This document shows, piece after piece, positions 43,097-51,884 of a DNA stretch of 64,000 bases. Each line of letters starts with the position of its first letter. Within the stretch, counting starts at the first letter, position 1. The DNA is from Larkinella knui (GTDB lineage: Bacteria > Bacteroidota > Bacteroidia > Cytophagales > Spirosomataceae): positions 496,001 through 560,000 of the forward strand of contig NZ_RQJP01000003.1 in NCBI RefSeq assembly GCF_003858645.1, given 5' to 3'. Both the position numbers and the translations under genes were made by a program. The notes beneath the pieces are model-generated. The model did not search any database. It was not told where the DNA came from and saw only the letters and a list, made by a program, of their open reading frames with translations.

Positions 43097-46033
43097 TTAA
43101 TGCTTTTTGATTTCGTTAATAGCCGCTTCAGGCGTCCGGATGTAGATGAATTCTTTCGTGGAATCATCGGCATCCTTCCGGATAATCAAGCCCTGTTTGT
43201 TCAGCAGTTCTTTCGGATTGTATTCGTAGCCATTGAACCCACACCAGGCTTTTAGCCCGCGCTTAAATTGCTGACTACTCATCTTGATTTTTGACGATCG
43301 AAACAGATCTTCCTGGGCGTCCAGCTTATTGATCAGCTGATCCAGGCGGCCGCCTTCGATGGATAGGTAGGCATCCGCCCAGGCTCGGAAGTGATCCCCC
43401 ATCACGGCGATCAGATTCCGCTTCGATATGTTCTGTAGGGGCGCTTCGATTTTATCCTGGCAACCCAGATAAAACTTCAGGCATTGGGCCATAAAATTGT
43501 AGAACAGGTTCCATTCGGCTTCATCGAAATCATCAAACAGGTTCATTCCGAATTCATCGAATGGGCTTCGGCTCTCCCGATAATCGCCCGTATTTTCGTG
43601 GTAATAGTCCGAAAACGCCACGTAAAGTTTCCGCCGTCGGCTGGATGAATCCGTGTAGCGATCGCCGAAATTCGTATCGAACAACCACTTGGGGCTAACG
43701 GCGTACTCCAGTTCAAACGACCGCTTTTGTTTGGGGTTGATCGTCGTGGCCGACGTCAAGGGCGCAAAGAAGAAACCGAACGGAAGCCCCTCGTAAGCAT
43801 CTTCAACGTGAACCAGATCCGTATCCTGATCGACGTTTTCCAGTAAGTGGCGATTCTCCACCAGGGCCGGATTCCGGCCGTCCAGTTGAACTTTCGACAG
43901 CAGTTTATAAACGCCTTTGGCCAGGATCCCTTTCCCCGCCCCGCCGTGGCTCTCGCTGTTCTCGCTGATCTTGGCATCCATCACAAACACCGCCCAGGGC
44001 TTCGCTGGGTTTTTGTAGCGATGGAGTAAATACCCGATGGCGTAGATCTTATTGATCAGGTGAAGCTTTTGTTCCTGGATTTCGTCTTCCGTCAACAATC
44101 CGCCATCGATGGCGAACTGGTTCGCTTTCCGGTATTCGATTTGCCGTTCCGGATTGCTCCAGTAAAGCATCGATTTTAAATCTTCCGGCGCAAAGCCGTG
44201 ATCGCTGCAATACTCCAGCTGGGCCGCCTTATCCAGCAAACCCAGATCCAGCCGATCTTCCATTTCTTTCCGCCAGTGGGTACGGCTCGATTGGATCAGG
44301 AATTTCAAAAACATCGCTGAATCCTTCCCGATCTGAATATCATACTGGCCATCGGTTTTTGTAACCGTGAACATATCTTCCAGGATCTTCACCGGCCGAT
44401 CGATCACTTTATGTTCCCAGATATGTTTGTCCAGGGTACCAGCCTTTTCTTCGACAATTCCGGAAGCGGTTATTTTCCAGGTGTTTTTTGCAAAGAATAA
44501 GTACTGGTAATCGTGGCCGTAGGTCTTAAAATCGCCATCAAAAAAGCCCAGGTTTGATATACTGGAATCCGATAGATACGGCGTTTTATACATCGCATTC
44601 CGCAAATCCACCGCAAAGCGCCGATCTTCCAGGAAGTTGTGGATGTAGTCTTTTACGGCCGATCCTTCAATTTTCGATACGATGTTATTTTGTTCCCGAA
44701 CAAAGCAAAAACCGTCCTTTTCCTTTGGCGATCGGTAGCGGGCAAAACCGTTCAGCCGTAGGAAGTTGTAGGCGTGAACGTTGTTGAATTTATATTCCAT
44801 CAACAACTTGCCGAACTTCATTCGCGGTTCACCATCCCGATCCAGCGCCACATCCTGATCCCAGAACTGATACGGAAGCGCCACTTTAACCAGTTCGGCG
44901 AACTCCAATTTTCGGTGGTATTTCAAATAATCCCGTACGTCCTTGCAGGGATTTCCGTTGGCATCCAGGCACTTTTTCAGGGATTCCGGAAGGCAAATCG
45001 TTCGGATATCCAGGTAGGTCATGGCCAGTTTGTGGGCTTCACGACGGCCGGTAATGTCGATATCCGGAAGGTTATAAATCTTGTCGGCCAGGCGGCAAAG
45101 TGTTTTATAATCCGATGGCGACAGAAGCGCCGTTTCGCTGTTTTGCCATATGACAGCATAGCCCAGGGCCGCCACATTCAGGGCGTCGGATCCGCCCGTA
45201 CAAAGGATAATTTCATCCAGTTTTTCCTTCGCCTTTTTCTTCTTTTTGGCCGGTTTGCCATCCGCATCGCCGTCGTCGTCCACGCTGGCCAGATTGTCCG
45301 GATCCGAAGCCACCAGTTCGGCCACTTTCTTCTGGGCCTGGGCCAGTCCGTGGATGAAGTTTTCGGGTTTGTTGCCCGTTGACTGAAACCGGAATTTCTT
45401 TTCGGCCTTCGGTTTATAGAGCTTTTTCCATTCGCCTTCATCGATCAGGAACATCGGAAACAGATCCGTACTGATAAACTGATGAGTCTTCCCGCCTTTG
45501 GTTTGTGTGTAGGAAGCCAGGCTTTTATAATGGTAGTAGGAGCAAATTCGGAATCCTTCGGCGATTCGGGCTTCGTCATTGGTCCCCAGGGCGTTCCAGG
45601 CATTGATCGAAAACAAGGCCTTCAGATCGTGGATCGTGAACTCTTTGAAGACGAAATCCATCTGGCCTTCACCTTCGTCGGGCTTCGCGGGCCAGCTTTT
45701 ATAATCCGGTTTGACTTCCGGAACGTCCGATCCTTCAAACTTATAGAAAGCGGCCACGGCCTTCAAGGCCGTCACAAAATCGGATCCGTCCAGGAATTGC
45801 GCCACCGCCACGGCGTTCATGGCCGGATCCGAACTTCCAAAATCCTTTACGATGTAGGTTCCGGTTTGACCATCTTTTTTAAGGCTGGCGCTGGCCGTTT
45901 TTTCATCTGTCCGAAGCTTGAACTTTCGGTTTTTATGGGAAACACTTTCTTCAGCATCTGGGAAACGGTAGGTGATATACGCAAGGCCGCCATCGATGGC
46001 CAGCAATTCGTTTATCTCGATTTTCTTCTTCAT
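43097..46033 (-). CDS. Phage primase-helicase fusion
   Basis: A 978-residue replication protein. ATG 46033 (MKKKIEINELLAIDGG) is chosen over 46063 because the leader element lies directly before it. A primase-type start leads to a Toprim-like segment at about residue 275 (DEIILCTGGSDALNVAALGY). A superfamily 3-like helicase has Walker A SHGGAGKGILAKG at about residue 700 and an acidic motif LVHVEDAYEGL. It would make primers and unwind phage DNA. A Lys-rich linker lies just before the Toprim part (KPAKKKKKAKEK). Confidence 0.82.
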   Translation of the reverse strand: MKKKIEINELLAIDGGLAYITYRFPDAEESVSHKNRKFKLRTDEKTASASLKKDGQTGTYIVKDFGSSDPAMNAVAVAQFLDGSDFVTALKAVAAFYKFEGSDVPEVKPDYKSWPAKPDEGEGQMDFVFKEFTIHDLKALFSINAWNALGTNDEARIAEGFRICSYYHYKSLASYTQTKGGKTHQFISTDLFPMFLIDEGEWKKLYKPKAEKKFRFQSTGNKPENFIHGLAQAQKKVAELVASDPDNLASVDDDGDADGKPAKKKKKAKEKLDEIILCTGGSDALNVAALGYAVIWQNSETALLSPSDYKTLCRLADKIYNLPDIDITGRREAHKLAMTYLDIRTICLPESLKKCLDANGNPCKDVRDYLKYHRKLEFAELVKVALPYQFWDQDVALDRDGEPRMKFGKLLMEYKFNNVHAYNFLRLNGFARYRSPKEKDGFCFVREQNNIVSKIEGSAVKDYIHNFLEDRRFAVDLRNAMYKTPYLSDSSISNLGFFDGDFKTYGHDYQYLFFAKNTWKITASGIVEEKAGTLDKHIWEHKVIDRPVKILEDMFTVTKTDGQYDIQIGKDSAMFLKFLIQSSRTHWRKEMEDRLDLGLLDKAAQLEYCSDHGFAPEDLKSMLYWSNPERQIEYRKANQFAIDGGLLTEDEIQEQKLHLINKIYAIGYLLHRYKNPAKPWAVFVMDAKISENSESHGGAGKGILAKGVYKLLSKVQLDGRNPALVENRHLLENVDQDTDLVHVEDAYEGLPFGFFFAPLTSATTINPKQKRSFELEYAVSPKWLFDTNFGDRYTDSSSRRRKLYVAFSDYYHENTGDYRESRSPFDEFGMNLFDDFDEAEWNLFYNFMAQCLKFYLGCQDKIEAPLQNISKRNLIAVMGDHFRAWADAYLSIEGGRLDQLINKLDAQEDLFRSSKIKMSSQQFKRGLKAWCGFNGYEYNPKELLNKQGLIIRKDADDSTKEFIYIRTPEAAINEIKKH

Positions 46034-46174
46034 GGACAATAAGGATGAATGCGTTTGTAGCAAGCGGCAATGCCTGGCCAGCGGTATGCTGGCAAGATTA
46101 ACGCTTCCTATTTTCCCCTACTTGGACGCCGAAGGCTGGGCGTCTAAAGGGTGCGGTTTGGAAGAAAGACGGAA

Positions 46175-46414
46175 TCAGATAAAATCCCTGTACAGAAAGA
46201 AATGGGCGTCTAATCCATTCTCGTCAATGGATACGGTATTCATTTCCGCCCGAACGTCGGTTTTAAAAAGAGGAAGAAACTGGTCCGAGTGAACAAACCC
46301 GGATTGCTGTTTTACAGAAAAGGAGCTTTTGGATTCGTTGAATTCAACCGTCTGATTGACAAACAGCCCAGATAAAATGATTTCCTTGATTTCGGTAGTC
46401 AGTAGCGTATTCAT
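46175..46414 (-). CDS. Early phage protein, 79 residues
   Basis: MNTLLTTEIKEIILSGLFVN onward. It lacks its own leader element and begins 13 bases after the upstream gene, so it is probably cotranscribed with it. No motif recognised. Confidence 0.5.
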   Translation of the reverse strand: MNTLLTTEIKEIILSGLFVNQTVEFNESKSSFSVKQQSGFVHSDQFLPLFKTDVRAEMNTVSIDENGLDAHFFLYRDFI

Positions 46415-46427
46415 GGCGTAGGGTGGG

Positions 46428-46637
46428 TTAATCGTTGCATCCGTAGCGGATCGTCAGCGTTTTGGTGATAGTGGATTCGATGGCAAACAAAGTTTGACGG
46501 AATTGCACCAGACCCGGAAGGTGTCGGGCCTGGTTAGCGGCTGACTCGACTAAAAGCCGGGCTTTCTCCAGATAAGGATCTGGTTGGCTCGGAAGCGTTT
46601 CGCTCTCGAACTGTTTGATAATTGTTTGTAGATTCAT
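46428..46637 (-). CDS. Early phage protein, 69 residues
   Basis: MNLQTIIKQFESETLPSQPD onward; helical. A full leader element (46641-46658) precedes the ATG. Unknown function. Confidence 0.6.
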   Translation of the reverse strand: MNLQTIIKQFESETLPSQPDPYLEKARLLVESAANQARHLPGLVQFRQTLFAIESTITKTLTIRYGCND

Positions 46638-46640
46638 GGG

Positions 46641-46658
46641 TTATTAAAGGATGAATGG
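46641..46658 (-). promoter_or_regulatory. Recurrent leader element, early-region copy
   Basis: Plus strand TTATTAAAGGATGAATGG. Other early copies are at 38439-38454, 42299-42317, 42891-42910 (variant), 43066-43083, 46038-46051 and 47152-47170. All lie zero to about 15 bases before minus-strand starts. Confidence 0.7.
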
Positions 46659-46779
46659 GTACTATCTCAGCCGGGTTAAATAATTCATTACCAGACTGTA
46701 ATTACATAGACGGGGTGGCGGGGGATTTTGGCTTCGTTTATGATTCCATTACAATTTCCCTCTGACTCGCAGCCAAAAA

Positions 46780-47148
46780 TTAACTCTCGCTTAGGTCAGC
46801 ATCGGCACACTGTTGTTTTGATTGATAGCTCATTCCTGCCTTAAAAAATGCTTCCAGATCTAAGCTTGTTTCCTGATCATCAACATAAATGAGATCGTCG
46901 TCTTCTGGATGAACATCCTTCTTTTCCAGACTTTTCACAATCAGTTCCACAAGCTTCGTGAATTCCGGATCAGCGGATTTCATAAACCAGGCGTTTCGCC
47001 ACCTGGTAGCATTTGTAAGAGTGTCTAAATGTGGTGCAAGGACGGTCAGTTCTTTTATTACATCTTGTTGGCCTATTCCTTCAGGCAGCTTCTTTTTTGC
47101 CGCATTCATGCGGTTTTTCCAATCTTGGGATGCAGTAACCTTTTGCAT
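46780..47148 (-). CDS. First gene of the early operon, 122 residues
   Basis: Start MQKVTASQDWKNRMNAAKKK. The C-terminal half is acidic (DVHPEDDDLIYVDDQE). It is the first gene downstream of the repressor-controlled promoter, so it may be an antirepressor or early regulator; no helix-turn-helix is obvious. Confidence 0.6.
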   Translation of the reverse strand: MQKVTASQDWKNRMNAAKKKLPEGIGQQDVIKELTVLAPHLDTLTNATRWRNAWFMKSADPEFTKLVELIVKSLEKKDVHPEDDDLIYVDDQETSLDLEAFFKAGMSYQSKQQCADADLSES

Positions 47149-47219
47149 AAAGTTTAATTAAAGGATGAAAATCGGTATTGCGGACTGAGTCCTTTTACCG
47201 TACATTTACCACTATTAAG

Positions 47220-47283
47220 TACCACTTAGTTATGTGGTGTAGAATGGTAGTCGCAAATGTAGAATATATTTCTACAAACCAAA
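47220..47283 (-). promoter_or_regulatory. Early promoter overlapped by repressor operators
   Basis: On the minus strand, TTTG (47280-47283), an 18-base spacer and TACATTTG (47254-47261) match the Bacteroidota consensus. The palindrome TGTAGAA-N5-TTCTACA (47258-47276) lies between the two boxes. A second inverted repeat TACCAC-N8-GTGGTG lies at 47220-47239. Binding by the adjacent repressor would block early transcription. Confidence 0.78.
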
Positions 47284-47315
47284 GACTACACGCTACATTT
47301 TACTTATTTTTTTAA

Positions 47316-47666
47316 ATGGAGTCACTAGGAGACAGAATAAAGATGCGTCGTGAATTGCTAAAGATGTCCCAGGACACTTTAGCACAATTGATGAATAAAA
47401 AGCATCGCACGGCCGTTTCTGTCTGGGAAAAAGGGAAGTCAGAACCTTCACTGAGTGATATTAGAAAACTGGCTGAAATTCTGTCTACTACTACAATTTG
47501 GCTTATCGAGGGTATTGAAGAGAAACAAATAACTGTGATTGAACCACCGACAGGCTACGTAATGATGAAGGCGGAAGAAGTAATCGAGATGCAGCGCCAG
47601 TTACTTGAAAGTAAAGACCGTAAACTTGAAGAGAAAGACAGGGAGTTGGTTAAGAAAAGTGCGTGA
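47316..47666 (+). CDS. XRE-family phage repressor (CI-like)
   Basis: A 116-residue DNA-binding protein. A helix-turn-helix spans residues about 5-60 (MRRELLKMSQDTLAQLMN; RTAVSVWEKGKSEPSLSDIR). A Glu/Lys-rich coiled coil at the end (MQRQLLESKDRKLEEKDREL) likely gives dimers. There is no self-cleavage domain, so SOS-type inactivation is unlikely. It is divergent from the early operon, with operators between them. Confidence 0.85.
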   Translation: MESLGDRIKMRRELLKMSQDTLAQLMNKKHRTAVSVWEKGKSEPSLSDIRKLAEILSTTTIWLIEGIEEKQITVIEPPTGYVMMKAEEVIEMQRQLLESKDRKLEEKDRELVKKSA

Positions 47667-47836
47667 GCGCTCTTGCGAGCTCTACTACTTATCCCCCTGA
47701 TCGACAATTGATTGTACAAATTCTTTCTTGAACCGTAAAACGGGCCTGATTTTTTTGAAATGGAGAATTTGGGCCTTTTTTTCCTAATGGTTTCCGCTTT
47801 TTTTGTAACTAACTGGTTATCAGATATGTATTATTA

Positions 47837-47850
47837 CCCTACGAGTGCAC
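47837..47850 (+). other. attR core
   Basis: CCCTACGAGTGCAC repeats the tRNA-Arg 3' end (5887-5900). Bases on either side differ from attL, so the core is 14 bp. The region 47667-47836 between repressor and attR shows no convincing gene; a 98-codon frame from 47760 crosses attR and is unlikely to be real. Confidence 0.9.
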
Positions 47851-47872
47851 CAGAAACTTCTAAATTAGCCCC

Positions 47873-47897
47873 AAAAGCCCGTTTTTTACGGGCTTTT
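47873..47897 (+). terminator. Original host terminator of tRNA-Arg
   Basis: AAAAGCCCG/CGGGCTTTT around TTTTTTA lies 23 bases after attR, in line with a tRNA terminator stranded by integration. From here to 48186 no gene is visible; GGGTACACTCC occurs twice near 47960 and 47980. Confidence 0.8.
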
Positions 47898-48186
47898 CTC
47901 GTTTTCTCCCCTAATTCGCTGACCAGCAATCCGTTCAAAAGTGTTACATTTTTGGGTACACTCCTATTGAAAAAGGGGTACACTCCAGATCATGACATTT
48001 TTTTATTTGAACATTCAAGCATTGGTTTGAAGATGCTAGTATTGCACCTTTTTTAACCAACCATATAAAAGGCCTGATTTGCATACGCAAGCTATTCGCA
48101 ATTAAGGGCCGAAAAATCAACTTTCACAAGCGTATTAAGTAATCTCTTGCCTAAAAGGACTTTATGATTCTATTCAAACCGAAGCG

Positions 48187-49323
48187 ATGAAGTCATTTTT
48201 CCTTTTAATCACCATTCTGTATGGTGGTATTGTTAATACACTGGGGCAATGTACAGTTACCAAAGACGTATATGGTCAGGTAATTACGACTTGTCAAATG
48301 AATTCTTTTCTGTCGGAAAACGCCCCGCTCAACAAACAGCTTACCTTTTTAGGAAGCGAATTTGCCAGCTTCCCAGTCTGGCAGGAAGGCCAAATTCGAT
48401 TAGATCAATCGGGACAAGACCTGGCTTGCCTGCTTGCCTACAATGTAGTGAGTCACGAAGTTCTGTGCCGCTTTAAAGACGATTTAGTGGGAAAGGCTGT
48501 CACTCCCTATTCCTTCGTACTCAATGGGATTGAGTACGTTCGTCAGATAAAGAGTGTGATGGGTATCAATTACACGCTGTATACGACGGCACTTAGTCGT
48601 GGCCAAACGAAGCTATTAAAAAGTTGGAAGGGCCGTTTTGTTAAAACGCCGATTCGCAATGCGTATGATAAAGACCGCCCTTTTGCCGGTTATTATCAAA
48701 TAGATCAACGGTATTACATTCAAAAAGGGGATGCCGTTCCACAGCCTATCAACTTGACGAAAAGCTCCATTTTGTCAGTTCTTGAAGATCAAAAAGAAAT
48801 CATTGATTCCAAACTACCGCAGCGGCAGCTTACCGTCGAACAAGTAATCGGGGTGGTTGGCATGTACGACTCTCTGACGGTGTTTGCACAGCTTAGCTCA
48901 AGCTCCTTATCCACAGATGCGGTGTTTAAAGAGTTGCTTCGATCTCAAATTAAGTACCCCGTTCAGGCCTGGAATGCGCAAGTATACGCACGGGTGTACG
49001 TTGGCTTTGAGATTACGAGAGAGGGACAACTGACTAATATCCAGTTATTAAGTCCGGAAAATGTAGGGTTTGGATTTAAACAGGAGATTGAAAAAGCTTT
49101 AAGTAAGTTGGCTAAAACCAAACAGGAGTACGCGGGTCGGTACGCTTTACCGGTGAGCTTTACGTATACTAATGCATTAGATAAGCAAAGGAAATTTGTA
49201 CCGGTGAATACGTTGTCGACTGACCTTTTGGTTGGACGGATCGTTTTAAATGAGTTTGTGGTAAATCAAATAATGGGGAAAGACGTGGCAAAAAATCGAG
49301 AGGTTTGGGGATATTATAAATAA
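48187..49323 (+). CDS. Exported protein with TonB C-terminal-like domain
   Basis: A 378-residue protein with a signal peptide (FFLLITILYGGIVNTLGQ). The C-terminal third (VYARVYVGFEITREGQLTNI, then ALPVSFTY) resembles the TonB C-terminal fold of Bacteroidota exported proteins. No membrane anchor for energy transduction remains after cleavage, so it is probably a periplasmic TonB-C-like protein. The middle part is unrecognised. Confidence 0.65.
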   Translation: MKSFFLLITILYGGIVNTLGQCTVTKDVYGQVITTCQMNSFLSENAPLNKQLTFLGSEFASFPVWQEGQIRLDQSGQDLACLLAYNVVSHEVLCRFKDDLVGKAVTPYSFVLNGIEYVRQIKSVMGINYTLYTTALSRGQTKLLKSWKGRFVKTPIRNAYDKDRPFAGYYQIDQRYYIQKGDAVPQPINLTKSSILSVLEDQKEIIDSKLPQRQLTVEQVIGVVGMYDSLTVFAQLSSSSLSTDAVFKELLRSQIKYPVQAWNAQVYARVYVGFEITREGQLTNIQLLSPENVGFGFKQEIEKALSKLAKTKQEYAGRYALPVSFTYTNALDKQRKFVPVNTLSTDLLVGRIVLNEFVVNQIMGKDVAKNREVWGYYK

Positions 49324-49435
49324 TATGGGTATAAGTAGGCATTAAAATTACGTCAGTCACAATTTTCTAGTTGACACAATTTTACTCTTTTCAGAATGGG
49401 TCACTATACATTTAATGTCCAGAAAACCTCCGAAT

Positions 49436-49463
49436 AAAAAGCCCGATGGTATTCCCACCGGGC
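49436..49463 (-). terminator. Terminator after the lipoprotein gene
   Basis: GCCCGGTGG/CCATCGGGC with one mismatch, followed by TTTTT on the minus strand. Confidence 0.75.
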
Positions 49464-49495
49464 CAATAAAATAGAGCCGCTGAAGTTTCAAAAAC

Positions 49496-50332
49496 TTATT
49501 GACAAGTAATTGTGTAATCCGTGACGACATACCTTGTCGGTAGATATTTTGTACCATCCGTTGTATACGAATTTGAAATTTCAATTCGGCGTTTTACCTG
49601 TCCATTCTGATCAAATACATACCGGTATTCTTGCTCACTGCGATAAGAAGCACCGATAGGGCCCTGATAACTGATGATTTTGGTGGGCAAATTTTTGCTG
49701 GTTCGGGCATAAAACGAGTAAATTACCGGGACATTCGGCTTAGAAAGATCGTATTCATAAAGGGTAGTAAAAGTAAACCCATTTTGAGGGCGCGTACTGA
49801 TAGATTTTATGATATTTCCTCCTTCGATCGTATACTCATCAACACCGTCTTCGAACCACTCCTTTCCCGTAGAATAAGCTACTTTCGTCCTGATCACAAA
49901 CCCATCGGCGTCATAGGTATTAGCGGATAGGTCCCAACTACCGAATTCATTTAGTTTAAACGTCGATTTCTCTTTTGTTCCGTCGGGTAAGGTTATTGTC
50001 TGGATGACCTGATTCGTAGCGTATTCGAAGGTATCCGTTCTCCCTTTTACTAAAGCCTCTGGAACTGGCACAAACACAACGCGGGATACTCTTCCCTGAT
50101 TGTCATACTCATATTGTCGGTGATCTGTAATTCCTATAGGGACCTTGATTCCATCAATATCAAGTGTTTCCGTAGGGCTTTTTGGTGGGCCCCCTAAGAT
50201 AGAAGCATTTTGATAAACCTCTTCAATAATATGGCAACTTGTGACCGGGATCAAGTGATCTTGAACCGAACAGGAGCCCAAAAAAAACAGTAAAGTAGCG
50301 GGAACAGCAAAACGGATAAAGAAAAATTTCAT
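49496..50332 (-). CDS. Putative lipoprotein, RHS/YD-like beta sequence
   Basis: A 278-residue protein. A signal peptide ends in the lipobox LGSC (FFLGSCSVQDH), so it is probably anchored to a membrane. The rest is beta-rich with motifs such as QYEYDNQGRVSRVVFV and YEYDLSKPNVPVIYS, similar to the YD-type repeats common in Bacteroidota lipoproteins. Function unknown. Confidence 0.75.
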   Translation of the reverse strand: MKFFFIRFAVPATLLFFLGSCSVQDHLIPVTSCHIIEEVYQNASILGGPPKSPTETLDIDGIKVPIGITDHRQYEYDNQGRVSRVVFVPVPEALVKGRTDTFEYATNQVIQTITLPDGTKEKSTFKLNEFGSWDLSANTYDADGFVIRTKVAYSTGKEWFEDGVDEYTIEGGNIIKSISTRPQNGFTFTTLYEYDLSKPNVPVIYSFYARTSKNLPTKIISYQGPIGASYRSEQEYRYVFDQNGQVKRRIEISNSYTTDGTKYLPTRYVVTDYTITCQ

Positions 50333-50758
50333 GTTGTAGCAATTTTTTGTTTTTAGATAAATGAGAGTTTTACATAAGAACCTAAAAGATTCCCCATGGT
50401 TGGAAATAGATTATGATTACCAGAAAATTTTACAAACATGTAATAGTGGTTGGTAAACCGATATGTTGAGCATATATCTGGCACTATAGCAAAAGGTGAA
50501 TGACAAATTGAAAATTGTTTACTTTTTGAATTAATTATGTGAATCAGACCTTGAGTAGGTAATTTTCTGATCCTGAATTTTTATGAATATCGGGCCTTCA
50601 TTTGACGCCACATTACTTTCTCCAAACTGAGCCAATAATCATTCAATTCAAGAAAACGTCCGTTTTTTGGACTAATACCAGTTCTACTTTTTTCGTCCTT
50701 TCCTACCCCCTCTGATCCTTTGAACTTCGGCTTTCATTTCAACCAAACCGAAGTTTTC
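50333..50758. other. Intergenic region without visible genes
   Basis: AT-rich spacer between divergent genes. No frame, hairpin terminator or repeat stands out. It must hold the lipoprotein promoter (minus strand) and that of the small gene at 50759. Confidence 0.6.
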
Positions 50759-50944
50759 ATGGACAATCCAATTGCAACCAAGGCCCCCGCTGAAGAAGCC
50801 GCCCAGCAGATTTTCGACCTAATGTCCGAGGAAGGCTACTCGATCGAAGAGAAAATCGCCATTCGCCGGGATGTCGACACGCTGATCCGCAAGCAGATCG
50901 ACGACAACATCCTCAAACTGCAAACCCTGCGTTCGTCGATCTGA
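50759..50944 (+). CDS. Small acidic helical protein (61 residues)
   Basis: Start MDNPIATKAPAEEAAQQIFD. The rest is helical (IAIRRDVDTLIRKQIDDNIL). ATG 50759 is used rather than 50720 because the upstream part is not coding-like. A 25-codon frame (50944-51021) starts on its stop as TGATG. Function unknown. Confidence 0.55.
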   Translation: MDNPIATKAPAEEAAQQIFDLMSEEGYSIEEKIAIRRDVDTLIRKQIDDNILKLQTLRSSI

Positions 50945-51480
50945 TGAAGCCCGCTTTTTCACTCCGCAAAACGGCCACCGCTCCGGCGTCTGATCCGGAG
51001 CCGGTGGACGACGTCTGGTAATACTCGAGAGAGAAATACAGTTTCGGAGGCAGGAAGCTCGTCCAGCGGTGCTTCCGGGCGTGAGCCAGAGCTTTTTCAA
51101 TCTGCCGGAGCCGCATTAAATACAGCTCCGTGGCCTGATTTTCGGTGGGTTCGCTGGCAAAACGGCCGAAGACATCCCGCCAGATGATGTTGAGAATCTG
51201 GGCCGTGTGCCGATCAGATCGTCGGGCCAGAGCTGCGGCTGGACGTTATCCCAGAAGGCCACCACCAATTCTTTATAAAAATCCCGGAGTGGATGCTCTC
51301 GCAATGAAGGCTTTACCCTTAACGGAGCTGCGACCGGCTGCGGGGGTCTTAAGCCCTCAGTTGCTCCGGTCGCTTGCTGGCCCGCCTTATCGTCGGTGCC
51401 TAATCGGCATTTTGCTGCTCGATGACCTACCCCTCCCAGGAGGCTCCTGCCTAAGCATGTAATAACAGCGCGTCGGTCGA
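50913..51480 (-). pseudogene. Frameshifted gene, unknown family
   Basis: From about 51480 the frame reads through VAAPLRVKPSLREHPLRDFY and KELVVAFWDNVQPQLWPDDL, then shifts near 51203-51211. The other frame continues TAQILNIIWRDVFGRFASEP and MRLRQIEKALAHARKHRWTS to a stop at 50913. Joining the two gives one coherent basic protein of about 185 residues. No upstream start is clear. Confidence 0.5.
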
Positions 51481-51884
51481 CGACGTTCTTATGGCTACAT
51501 CCCGTTTGCGGCCATAGATCGGCAGGGGAAGCACGTTCTGATAGTATAACTGAAAATGCACGAGCACAGCTTACAGATACGGAACGTAGATTTAATTGTG
51601 GAAAAACCGGGAAAAGCAGCTTATGTACTGTTTAGCAAACAACCGCCCTCAGATGTGAGTAAGCTAAATTCTTAACCGTCCATGAAAACCCTTCTTTTAT
51701 AACCAGATTTTCCGGGTTAATGCCGCTTGCAACGAGTGTGCCGGCGTAGAAATTTCGACTGTCAACGCATCAACCGAACGTGCCCTTTCCAACCGGATTC
51801 GAAATTAGCCCAATCAGATGCCGGACAATGCCCTGGGTGGTACAGCAACACCGCCCCCAACGGATTTAAGCAAGAATGACATTC
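51481..51884. other. Intergenic region with gene remnants
   Basis: 51470-51540 is GC-rich and rich in short inverted repeats (CGTCGGTCGACGACG; TATGGC...GGCCATA). A 39-codon frame at 51556-51675 (QIRNVDLIVEKPGKAAYVLF) looks like the C-terminal end of a larger, perhaps glycosidase-type, gene that is otherwise lost. No intact gene. Confidence 0.45.

Larger units (their letters stand above)
5887..47850. mobile_element. Integrated tailed-phage prophage in tRNA-Arg (about 42 kb)
   Basis: It is bounded by the 14-bp repeat CCCTACGAGTGCAC at the tRNA 3' end and at 47837-47850. It carries integrase, repressor, primase-helicase, terminase, portal, protease, capsid, lysis, tape-measure and tail genes. 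Core genes run on the minus strand; integrase, repressor and most cargo genes run on the plus strand. The long tape measure suggests a siphovirus-like tail. No core gene is visibly broken apart from one tiny early reading frame, so the prophage may still be inducible. Confidence 0.95.

Noticed and set aside
46033-46063. Upstream start for the primase-helicase
   Set aside because: The leader element sits between the two starts, as in other genes, so the internal ATG 46033 is better.
47954-47995. Two GGGTACACTCC copies after attR as a second attachment site
   Set aside because: No matching copy near attL; only two short copies, so no element is supported.
47760-48056. 98-codon plus-strand frame across attR
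   Set aside because: It spans the phage-host junction and would be a chance fusion; no leader, and a hairpin terminator lies inside it.
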